Part shown: piece by piece, positions 1 through 4,439 of the stretch
Position numbering within the stretch: the first letter of the stretch is position 1
How the letters are laid out: every line of letters begins with the position of its first letter
Notes under the pieces: model-generated
Database searches by the model: none
Seen by the model: the letters and a program-made list of their open reading frames with translations, nothing else
Told to the model about the DNA's origin: nothing
Assembly: GCA_937885235.1 (NCBI GenBank)
Contig: CAKZZK010000187.1
Coordinates: 1-5,428, forward strand
From: an uncultured Treponema sp.
GTDB taxonomy: Bacteria > Spirochaetota > Spirochaetia > Treponematales > Treponemataceae
Length of the DNA stretch: 5,428 nt
Direction of reading: 5' to 3'
Program-made: the position numbers and the translations under genes

Positions 1-242
1 AATTTATTTCATTGACGGGAATAAAGACCGTTAAATATAGTTTTTCGAGGTTCCCAGTATTGAACCATCTCTATAAGCGCTTCTACGAGCTCCGCTTAAA
101 TTCTTTGAATAAAGTCTGTCTTGATTGTGTGTTCTTCGGAGATTTATGCAATGGAGGCTGTTGGATTCCCCAGTGCAGTATCACAAAAGAAGACATACTT
201 AGCAATACGGAATTTCCAACAATCAAAGACAAAAACAGCTGA
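1..242 (+). CDS. C-terminal end of a probable radical SAM/SPASM-domain protein (partial)
   Basis: The frame is open from the left edge (codons start at base 3) to a TGA at 240-242, so only about the last 79 residues are visible and the real start lies outside. Numbering from the TTG at 12, the tail has a cysteine cluster: Cys36-x2-Cys39-x6-Cys46-x-Gly-Gly-Cys50, then Cys55. Cx2C followed by CxGGC is the usual end of a SPASM domain, which holds auxiliary iron-sulfur clusters in radical SAM enzymes that modify peptides (PqqE and anaerobic sulfatase-maturase types). The usual spacing between the second and third cysteines is five residues and here it is six, so the assignment is tentative. The preceding 30 residues are basic and aromatic and carry no motif I recognise. 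The substrate cannot be judged from this fragment. The gene converges on hicB with a 27-base gap and no strong terminator between them. Confidence 0.5.
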   Translation, partial: FISLTGIKTVKYSFSRFPVLNHLYKRFYELRLNSLNKVCLDCVFFGDLCNGGCWIPQCSITKEDILSNTEFPTIKDKNS

Positions 243-269
243 TAATGCAGATGGTATAAAAGGCTGCCC

Positions 270-668
270 CTATGCCACGCCGAGTTTTTCTTTCAAAGCC
301 TCTTGCAGCACCTGGCTGAAATTGAGTCCTGCTTTTTCTGCTTCGTCATTGAGCCATTCAGGAACAGACAATGTTTTCTTTACCGCGCGAGTGCTGTTCC
401 TGCGATGGTATTCTTGTGTGTCACAGCGTACGAAATTTACAAAATCTCCTTCTTTTAGGGGAATATCTGTAAAAGATGAGGGGGCAGGGAGATTCTTTCT
501 CTCCTGCTCGTAGTCGTAGAGTGTGAATGCAAGAACATCTTCTGCCATTCTGATTGCATCTTCGATGTTGTCTCCGCAGGTATAGCAGCCTTCTAAATCT
601 GGAAAAGTAACCGAAAACAATCCATTTTCTTCTGGTGTAAATACTGCCGGATATGCATACTTTGCCAT
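270..668 (-). CDS. hicB: HicB family antitoxin of a type II toxin-antitoxin system
   Basis: The 132-residue product has the two-part layout of HicB. Residues 1-50 form the partial RNase H-like HicB fold, with the typical YPAVF start, an FSVTFPDLEGC strand-turn segment and a DAIRMAEDVLAF helix. A linker follows. Residues about 95-130 (TLSVPEWLNDEAEKAG then NFSQVLQEAL) read as a ribbon-helix-helix DNA-binding segment. HicB binds and neutralises the HicA mRNA interferase and usually represses its own operon. The ATG at 668 is preceded by AGGAGG six bases upstream (675-680), so the start is secure. It lies 13 bases downstream of the broken hicA and would be co-transcribed from the promoter at 885-913. 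The frame has no visible damage. Confidence 0.93.
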   Translation of the reverse strand: MAKYAYPAVFTPEENGLFSVTFPDLEGCYTCGDNIEDAIRMAEDVLAFTLYDYEQERKNLPAPSSFTDIPLKEGDFVNFVRCDTQEYHRRNSTRAVKKTLSVPEWLNDEAEKAGLNFSQVLQEALKEKLGVA

Positions 669-681
669 TATGAACCTCCTG

Positions 682-863
682 TTAAAGCCCTGCGTCCTTC
701 ACTATGCTCCCAGCTGTACCTGTCGGAAGCTCCTTATTTTGATGTCTCGGAACGCGGAAAAATCTGCCGGTGACGGGCTATACCATTTATCATGTTCTTT
801 GCCATGTTCCACGATGTAGCATCCGACCTTCTTGATTTTTCTGATCATCTCCGAAACTTTCAT
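682..863 (-). pseudogene. hicA: Frameshifted HicA family toxin (mRNA interferase)
   Basis: From the ATG at 863 the frame encodes MKVSEMIRKIKKVGCYIVEH and continues through HDKWYSP, the N-terminal half of a HicA double-stranded-RNA-binding-like fold including its conserved histidine. It then loses homology and stops at TAG 702-704 after 53 residues. The rest of HicA is present in the next frame: after about base 771 it reads TGRFFRVPRH, then NKELPTGTAGSIVKDAGL, and stops at TAA 682-684. Adding one base near 768-773 joins the halves into about 60 residues, the normal HicA length. As written the toxin is inactive; a one-base sequencing error is the alternative. The local sequence is not a slippery site. 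The start has an AGAGGAA ribosome binding site at 868-874. hicA precedes hicB, which is the usual gene order. Confidence 0.82.
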
Positions 864-884
864 TTGATTCCTCTTCCTAATCTT

Positions 885-913
885 ATTGTATACGTGTTTT
901 TACGTATTATCAA
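885..913 (-). promoter_or_regulatory. Sigma-70-type promoter of hicA-hicB
   Basis: On the minus strand a -35 TTGATA (908-913) and a -10 TACAAT (885-890) are separated by exactly 17 bases. The expected transcript start is about 15 bases upstream of the hicA ATG at 863. Both boxes match consensus at four or more of six positions and the position relative to the gene is right. Inferred from sequence only. Confidence 0.6.
890..907. promoter_or_regulatory. Candidate HicB operator (inverted repeat in the promoter spacer)
   Basis: A perfect 6-bp inverted repeat, ATACGT (890-895), six bases, ACGTAT (902-907), fills the spacer between the -35 and -10 boxes of the hicAB promoter. A ribbon-helix-helix HicB dimer typically binds such short palindromes over its own promoter. 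Position and symmetry are seen directly; the binding is inferred. Confidence 0.42.
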
Positions 914-963
914 GAAAAAAACAGAGATTTTTGCACTTTTTGTGAGGAGTTCTGTATCCGTGA

Positions 964-1035
964 GCGTGCTCACCGGCGGCAAAGAGCGCGGAGAACGCTC
1001 CGTACTACTGGGCGGTGTTCGTGCTCTACGAATAG
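964..1035 (+). pseudogene. Possible remnant of a CHAT-domain protein C-terminus
   Basis: This frame encodes 23 residues between an in-frame TGA (961-963) and a TAG (1033-1035), ending in PYYWAVFVLYE. CHAT-domain proteins (caspase-like peptidases) commonly end with a P-Y/F-Y-W-A-x-F-V/I-L motif a few residues before the stop, as here. The stretch is also clearly richer in G+C than the sequence on either side. Nothing upstream continues the domain: the frame has further stops at 943-945 and 961-963. If the match is real, only the last scrap of a deleted gene survives. The fragment is very short and a chance match is possible. No start codon or function is claimed. Confidence 0.38.
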
Positions 1036-1057
1036 GAGCTGTATTACAGCTTTGGGA

Positions 1058-1127
1058 GGTGTTACGAAATGTATGCCGGCATAAGAAAATGCCCCGTTTT
1101 TTCAAGGGGCATACTTTCTGTAACACC
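1058..1127. repeat. 70-bp imperfect inverted repeat with nested palindromes
   Basis: Two 20-base arms, 1058-1077 and 1108-1127, are inverted copies. Both begin GGTGTTAC and both contain TATGCC at the inner end, and they differ at about four inner positions. Inside lie a perfect 12-bp palindrome TATGCCGGCATA (1072-1083) and a second hairpin, ATGCCCC (1089-1095) with GGGGCAT (1106-1112). The inner arms can pair in more than one way. The element is non-coding in every frame I can support. It may be a miniature mobile element, a pair of insertion-sequence ends or a structured RNA; no target-site duplication is obvious. A 15-bp palindrome centred on 1044 (1037-1051) lies just to its left. Confidence 0.55.
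1086..1112 (-). terminator. Weak intrinsic-terminator-like hairpin
   Basis: A 7-bp stem (1089-1095 with 1106-1112) and a 10-base A/T-rich loop are followed on the minus strand by ATTTTCTT. On the plus strand the following sequence is ATACTTTC, which is poorer. No minus-strand gene to its right is evident, so it may simply be part of the inverted repeat at 1058-1127. Confidence 0.28.
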
Positions 1128-1181
1128 ACCAATTCTTAGAATTGTTTTCTGTTTCAATAAATATGCAGTATCGAATTTTGA

Positions 1182-1211
1182 TTGACTTCAAGATAGAAGA
1201 CGATGTAATAT
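1182..1211 (+). promoter_or_regulatory. Possible promoter upstream of the 22-bp repeat array
   Basis: TTGACT (1182-1187) and TAATAT (1206-1211) are separated by 18 bases in A/T-rich DNA. If active, transcription would begin near 1218 and carry the whole tandem array as part of a leader of about 225 bases in front of deoD. Such matches occur by chance in A/T-rich sequence, so confidence is low. Confidence 0.32.
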
Positions 1212-1278
1212 TTCCTTAAAATGTAAATGAGATGCCATTTTTTCGTATTATTGCCTTTACAAATCCCCCAAGTCCGAG

Positions 1279-1388
1279 TTCGCGACTCGTCGAGGCTGGT
1301 TTCGTGACCCGTCGAGTCAGAGATTGCGACTCGCCGAGTCTGGACTTGTGACTCGCCGAGTTTGGGGGCGCGACACGGGCGATTTTAA
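1279..1388. repeat. Five 22-bp tandem repeats with a palindromic core
   Basis: Five consecutive units start at 1279, 1301, 1323, 1345 and 1367, with an exact 22-base period and no indels. The core is GACTCGYCGAG, beginning at 1284, 1306, 1328, 1350 and 1372. Units 1-4 keep at least 10 of its 11 bases, while unit 5 (GACACGGGCGA) is degenerate. With the next base the core becomes the palindrome GACTCG-C-CGAGTC (perfect in unit 3). The base before each core alternates C, T, C, T, C, which hints at growth by 44-bp steps. CGAGTC of one unit also pairs with GACTCG of the next across nine bases. Twenty-two bases is about two helical turns, so every core faces the same side of the DNA, as expected of a protein-binding array. 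It lies 56 bases upstream of deoD. It is not a CRISPR: there are no unique spacers. Confidence 0.88.
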
Positions 1389-1428
1389 GTAAATTGCGTA
1401 ACTTGCTCTATCGCAAATGGAGAAACTG

Positions 1429-1437
1429 TGTTATACT
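1429..1437 (+). promoter_or_regulatory. Extended -10 element immediately upstream of deoD
   Basis: TG-T-TATACT (1429-1437) matches an extended -10 (TGnTATAAT) at all but one position of the hexamer. No acceptable -35 lies at 16-18 bases, which extended -10 promoters tolerate. Transcription would start at about 1444, the A of the deoD ATG, implying a leaderless or nearly leaderless message. This fits the poor ribosome binding site there (only GGGG a few bases upstream). Confidence 0.42.
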
Positions 1438-1443
1438 GGGGCT

Positions 1444-2145
1444 ATGAGTACACATATCAATGCGCCGGAGGGCGCCATTGCGGAGGCAGTCCTGCTGCCG
1501 GGAGATCCGCTGAGGGCAAAGTTTATTGCCGAGAATTTCCTGCAAGATGCCGTATGCTATAACGAAGTGCGCGGCATGTACGGCTTTACCGGTACGTACA
1601 ATGGCAAACGCGTTTCCGTGCAGGGGACGGGCATGGGACAGCCGTCACTTTCAATCTATGTCAATGAATTATTCCAGTTTTATAACGTGCAGAAGGCTGT
1701 GCGGGTGGGAACCTGCGGGGCAATCCAGAAAGATGTCGCGCTCAGGAACGTCATACTCGCGGAAGGCGCGTGCTCCGACAGCGGGCTGAACACCATGCGT
1801 TTCAATGGCTTGCATTTTGCCCCCGTGGCGGACTTTGGGCTCTTGTCCAAGGCTCATGCCGCGGCACAGAAGCTGGGCATTGCCCCCCACGTGGGCTTGT
1901 GCGTGTCCAGCGATATGTTCTATGACCCGAAATCCAACTGGAAGCTGTGGGCGGAGTATGGCGCGCTCGGCGTGGAGATGGAAGCTGCGGAGCTCTACAC
2001 GCTTGCGGCAAAGTTCGGACGCAAGGCGCTTGCCGTGCTCACCGTGAGCGACCACATCGTGCTCGGCGGTGAGACGACTGCGGAAGAGCGGCAGACCACG
2101 TTTACAAATATGATGAAGATTGCGCTGGAGGCGGTGACGGCATGA
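1444..2145 (+). CDS. deoD: DeoD-type purine nucleoside phosphorylase
   Basis: The 233-residue product is full length for the hexameric bacterial family, which splits purine (deoxy)ribonucleosides with phosphate into free base and (deoxy)ribose-1-phosphate for salvage in the cytoplasm. Residues known from the E. coli enzyme are at matching positions: His4, the phosphate site GDPLRA (20-25, with Arg24), Arg43 in NEVRG, Arg87 in VRVGTCGA, the Glu-Met-Glu ribose and base site (178-180), and the catalytic Asp203 in SDH. An in-frame ATG at 1417 would add nine residues (MEKLCYTGA) not found in the family and lacks a ribosome binding site, so 1444 is the better start. The stop overlaps the next ATG (ATGA, 2142-2145), so the gene is translationally coupled to the nucleotidyltransferase. 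The 22-bp array and extended -10 lie directly upstream. Codon third positions are rich in G/C, unlike the flanks. Confidence 0.95.
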   Translation: MSTHINAPEGAIAEAVLLPGDPLRAKFIAENFLQDAVCYNEVRGMYGFTGTYNGKRVSVQGTGMGQPSLSIYVNELFQFYNVQKAVRVGTCGAIQKDVALRNVILAEGACSDSGLNTMRFNGLHFAPVADFGLLSKAHAAAQKLGIAPHVGLCVSSDMFYDPKSNWKLWAEYGALGVEMEAAELYTLAAKFGRKALAVLTVSDHIVLGGETTAEERQTTFTNMMKIALEAVTA

Positions 2146-3050
2146 AACCCACATTGTTAGTCCTCGCCGCGGGCATGGGCAGCCGTTACGGCGGGGTAAA
2201 GCAGATTGATGCCGTGGGGCTGCACAACGAGTGCCTGCTTGATTACGCCACGTTTGACGCGCGGCAGTGCGGTTTTGGCAAGGTTGTCTATGTTATCCGC
2301 AAGGATATAGAGGCTGATTTCCGTGCCCGCCTCTTTGACCGCGTGGCGCGCAACTTTGATGCGGAGTATGTCTTCCAGACGCCGGATGCCCTGCTGACTG
2401 CGGAAGAGCAGGCGAAGGCAGCCTCCCGCACCAAGCCGTGGGGCACCATCCACGCGGTGCTCTGCGCGGAAAAGCAGGTGAATGCCCCCTTCGCCGTCAT
2501 AAACAGCGACGATTATTACGGGCGCGATGCTTTCAAGACGCTCGGCACCTACCTTTCTGCCCTTGATGCGGCATCCACCGAGCACGCCATGGTGGGCTAT
2601 GTGCTTGGCAACACGATGAGCCGCAGCGGTACGGTGAGCAGGGGCGTGTGCACGGTGAAAGACGGCTATCTTGAGTCCATCACGGAAAACACCAAGATTG
2701 GCTACGAGGGGGAGCAGATTATAAGCGAGCTTGACGGCAAGAAAATCCCCCTGAGCGGCAAGGAATGGGTGAGCATGAACCTCTTTGCGTTCAGCACGCA
2801 GGCATTTGATGAGTTCCACCTGTACTGGGAGGACTTCAAGAAATCTTCCCTTGACAAGCCGAAAGCAGAGGCGCTCCTGCCCGTCGCAGCCAGCGACATC
2901 GTGAAGCACGGCAAGGGCAGCATCAAGTTTTTCACCTCGACGGAGCAGTGGTTCGGCATGACGTATCCGCAGGACAGGGAGATTGTCAAGGCGGAAATTG
3001 CAAAGAAAATTCAGGATGGCTATTATCCAGAGCTTTTGTGGGAGAAGTAA
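2142..3050 (+). CDS. NDP-sugar pyrophosphorylase-like nucleotidyltransferase
   Basis: The 302-residue protein has the Rossmann-like nucleotidyltransferase fold. Residues 4-21 carry the NTP-binding signature LAAGMGSRYGG-x-KQ, with Arg15 and Lys20 expected to contact the triphosphate. PWGT (99-102) is the base-recognition loop, and NSDDYYG (121-127) supplies the metal-binding aspartates. Relatives join a nucleoside triphosphate and a sugar-1-phosphate (or similar phosphate) into an NDP-sugar. This subgroup, with its DDYYG motif, is common in Bacillota but I know of no settled substrate for it. No C-terminal left-handed helix or acetyltransferase domain is present; residues about 200-302 instead hold a WVSMNLFAF motif and a C-terminal extension. 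The start overlaps the deoD stop by four bases and has GGAGG about nine bases upstream (2128-2132). manA follows after two bases. The manA link suggests a mannose-type product, but this is a guess. Confidence 0.88.
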   Translation: MKPTLLVLAAGMGSRYGGVKQIDAVGLHNECLLDYATFDARQCGFGKVVYVIRKDIEADFRARLFDRVARNFDAEYVFQTPDALLTAEEQAKAASRTKPWGTIHAVLCAEKQVNAPFAVINSDDYYGRDAFKTLGTYLSALDAASTEHAMVGYVLGNTMSRSGTVSRGVCTVKDGYLESITENTKIGYEGEQIISELDGKKIPLSGKEWVSMNLFAFSTQAFDEFHLYWEDFKKSSLDKPKAEALLPVAASDIVKHGKGSIKFFTSTEQWFGMTYPQDREIVKAEIAKKIQDGYYPELLWEK

Positions 3051-3052
3051 CG

Positions 3053-3862
3053 ATGCGCAGATTGACGGCGTTGAAATCAGAAAAAATTTGGGGCTATGAG
3101 CTGTGGCTTGCATCCACGCACCCGAATGGAAAGCAGGATGATTTTGAATCTTTTGTAGGGGGCGACTACCCCTTGCTCATCAAGGTGATTCAGGCAAACG
3201 ACAGGTTGAGCGTGCAGGTGCATCCCGATGATGCAAAGGCGCAGCTCTATGAGCACTGTCGGGGTAAAACTGAGTGCTGGTATGTGCTTTCCGCCGATGA
3301 GGGGGCGCAGCTGGTTTACGGTCTGAACGGCGTGTATACGGACAGCGAGCTGCGCAAAGCCATTCAGGCAAATTCTCTGGAGGACTGCCTGCGCTATGTG
3401 AAGGTGGAGGCGGGAGATTTTATCTATATCCCCGCGGGCACTGTTCATGCCATAGGCGGAGGGCTCAGGCTTCTTGAGGTGCAGCAGTCAAGCGACGTTA
3501 CCTACCGTCTGTATGACTGGGGGCGCGGGCGCGAGTGCCATGTGGAGAAGTCCCTTGCGTGCATCAAGAATGACAGCGTGCGCAACGTGGTGCGCTTCCC
3601 CGGCGTGTTTTCCTGCCCCTATTTTACGCTGGAGCAGATTTTTGTCGAAGAGGAATACAGCGATGTGCTTGCCAAGGCGAAGGGAAAGCCCCAGCCGGGC
3701 GACTACGTGCTCTTCTTTGTGCTTGAAGGCGAGGGAACGGTGAACGGCGAGGCTGCCAAGGCGGAGGATATCTTTGCCTTTGCCCCCGGCGAAGCAATCT
3801 CTGCCACAGGCGATTTGGAGCTTATGAAGATAAGCCCTGTCACTTTCCGCAAGCGCGGCTGA
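3053..3862 (+). CDS. manA: Class I mannose-6-phosphate isomerase (short form)
   Basis: The 269-residue cupin enzyme interconverts mannose-6-phosphate and fructose-6-phosphate with one zinc ion, feeding mannose into glycolysis or fructose-6-phosphate into GDP-mannose synthesis. The zinc ligands are visible: Gln55 and His57 in SVQVHPDD, Glu74 in KTECWYVL and His132 in GTVHAIG. The catalytic arginine is Arg152 in TYRLYDWGR. It is shorter than the 310-320 residues usual in Bacillus, mainly because the N-terminal arm lacks the segment that carries the GE-W motif there. Catalytic parts are complete and a second cupin half follows (about 200-269). The ATG at 3053 follows the upstream stop by two bases and has GGAGAAG just ahead. 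The frame stays open further upstream to 2948, but that part overlaps the nucleotidyltransferase and has no family similarity. Confidence 0.93.
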   Translation: MRRLTALKSEKIWGYELWLASTHPNGKQDDFESFVGGDYPLLIKVIQANDRLSVQVHPDDAKAQLYEHCRGKTECWYVLSADEGAQLVYGLNGVYTDSELRKAIQANSLEDCLRYVKVEAGDFIYIPAGTVHAIGGGLRLLEVQQSSDVTYRLYDWGRGRECHVEKSLACIKNDSVRNVVRFPGVFSCPYFTLEQIFVEEEYSDVLAKAKGKPQPGDYVLFFVLEGEGTVNGEAAKAEDIFAFAPGEAISATGDLELMKISPVTFRKRG

Positions 3863-3877
3863 TTTTCTCTCAAAATG

Positions 3878-3959
3878 GCGGGGTGCAATGGCTGTTGCAA
3901 TGCCGCGTGCCCCGCAGGGGTGAAGCGCTATGCTCCCGGGAGAATTTACGGCGATAGCC
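3878..3959. other. GC-rich structured stretch downstream of manA
   Basis: This non-coding stretch holds several nested or adjacent inverted repeats. GCGGGG (3878-3883) pairs with CCCCGC (3910-3915), enclosing TGCAA/TTGCA (3884-3888 approximately, and 3895-3899). CCCC (3910-3913) can alternatively pair with GGGG (3917-3920). GCTAT (3927-3931) pairs with ATAGC (3954-3958), enclosing the 10-bp palindrome CTCCCGGGAG (3933-3942). None is followed by a run of T, so it is not a classical intrinsic terminator. It could be a structured 3' end of the deoD-manA message, a protein-binding site or a small RNA. Part 1 of the 421-base gene-free interval 3863-4283. Confidence 0.4.
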
Positions 3960-3969
3960 ATAAAGGAGA

Positions 3970-3998
3970 CTGACATAAATATAGTTGTATTGTATAGT
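3970..3998 (+). promoter_or_regulatory. Promoter-like site in the manA-downstream interval
   Basis: CTGACA (3970-3975) and TATAGT (3993-3998) are separated by exactly 17 bases; each differs from consensus at one or two positions. The predicted start is near 4005. The only thing directly downstream is a 21-codon frame (ATG 4018 to TAA 4081-4083) without a convincing ribosome binding site, and then the hairpin at 4060-4100. The product may be a short RNA, or the match may be chance. Confidence 0.4.
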
Positions 3999-4053
3999 GT
4001 AAATAAAAGAAAAAAAGATGAACAACATAACCGCAAAAAATTTATTTAAAGAT

Positions 4054-4100
4054 AAAAAAGGCTGTCCTCTGATGAAGTTTTAATTACTTCTAGGTCAGCC
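4054..4100 (-). terminator. Strong intrinsic terminator (leftward transcription)
   Basis: Arms 4060-4068 and 4092-4100 pair over nine bases with one mismatch (GGCTGACCT with AGGACAGCC on the minus strand). They enclose an inner 5-bp stem (4074-4078 with 4086-4090) and a small loop. On the minus strand the stem is followed at once by six T (4059-4054). On the plus strand only CCTTTG follows, so it acts best leftwards. No minus-strand gene ending here is recognisable between 4101 and 4283, so the gene it served may have been lost or may never have been here. It may also slow rightward transcripts coming out of manA. Confidence 0.62.
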
Positions 4101-4219
4101 CCTTTGAAATAGTTTTACAGTTGCAGGAAAAAAAGAAACGGACATATACTCCAGAGTGTGAGCCGCTCAAAGTTACACACCATCGGTCAAAAAGCAAGTC
4201 TTTTTAAAAAAATAAGAAT
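4101..4219. other. Gene-free A/T-rich stretch before the two-component module
   Basis: I find no supported gene here. Short open frames exist on both strands but lack start signals or recognisable motifs. A GTGTG/CACAC inverted repeat (about 4156-4160 and 4176-4180) and an A/T-rich tract (4201-4215) are the only visible structure. The tract could act as an UP-like element for the following small gene. Confidence 0.4.
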
Positions 4220-4252
4220 CCACATAAAAACCACAAATCTCCTTGATAGAAT
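4220..4252 (+). promoter_or_regulatory. Candidate response-regulator site and promoter of the small membrane protein gene
   Basis: CCACA occurs at 4220-4224 and again at 4231-4235, an 11-base repeat spacing typical of OmpR/PhoB-family regulator sites. A -10-like TAGAAT (4247-4252) follows without a good -35, as in activator-dependent promoters. The nine bases CCACAAATC (4231-4239) recur inverted in the regulator promoter at 4454-4462. A second reading is TTGATA (4243-4248) as -35 with TAAAAT (4263-4268), but its 14-base spacer is too short. Regulation by the neighbouring response regulator is inferred. Confidence 0.35.
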
Positions 4253-4283
4253 ACACGCAAGATAAAATAAGGAGGTCAACCGA

Positions 4284-4415
4284 ATGAATATATTGATTAG
4301 CCATTGGCACTGTATCATTCCCGTCGCTGCGATTTTGCTGGCAATGGCGTTCCTGCGTGACAAGGACAGCGTCAAGAACAAAAAAGGTGAAAGCAAAAAC
4401 GACTATGAAGAATAG
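4284..4415 (+). CDS. Small single-pass membrane protein upstream of a two-component system
   Basis: This 43-residue frame starts at an ATG with a very good ribosome binding site (AAGGAGG at 4269-4274 approximately, about ten bases upstream). The N-terminus MNILISHWHC is followed by a hydrophobic stretch (residues about 11-24, IIPVAAILLAMAFL) able to span the membrane. A strongly charged tail follows, with many lysines and an acidic end (NDYEE). I do not recognise a named family. Its place directly before a response regulator and sensor kinase, with a shared upstream motif, suggests a target or a membrane partner of that system. Alternatives are a toxin-like small membrane peptide or a modulator of the sensor. 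Its Trp-His-Cys cluster (8-10) just before the membrane segment is notable. Confidence 0.6.
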   Translation: MNILISHWHCIIPVAAILLAMAFLRDKDSVKNKKGESKNDYEE

Positions 4416-4439
4416 TTGATAAAGGAGCAAAGACTGGAA

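Noticed and set aside
989..1002. CGGAG-AACG-CTCCG hairpin, and GTGAGC-GT-GCTCAC at 960-973
   Set aside because: Both fall in the G+C-rich CHAT-like remnant; short stems like these are expected there and have no T run or conserved context.
792..1139. 115-codon plus-strand frame over the hicA region
   Set aside because: It is antisense to hicA and its promoter, lacks a ribosome binding site, and the opposite strand has clear HicA homology.
1069..1185. 38-codon frame with a good GGGAGG ribosome-binding-like sequence nine bases upstream of its ATG
   Set aside because: It lies inside the 70-bp inverted repeat and then A/T-rich non-coding sequence, the peptide has no domain-like pattern, and the GGGAGG is probably incidental to the repeat arm.
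1279..1388. CRISPR array interpretation of the 22-bp repeats
   Set aside because: The units are contiguous with no unique spacers of 30 or more bases, the period is too short, and no cas genes are present.
1417..1443. Upstream ATG start for deoD adding nine residues
   Set aside because: The family begins at the residue matching 1444, there is no ribosome binding site at 1417, and the probable -10 box lies between the two starts.
2157..3113. 318-codon minus-strand frame opposite the nucleotidyltransferase
   Set aside because: It is the shadow of a G/C-rich gene with clear catalytic motifs on the plus strand; the peptide has no recognisable domain.
3488..4036. 182-codon minus-strand frame over the end of manA and the following interval
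   Set aside because: It is mostly antisense to manA, has no family features, and its upstream part is A/T-rich non-coding sequence.
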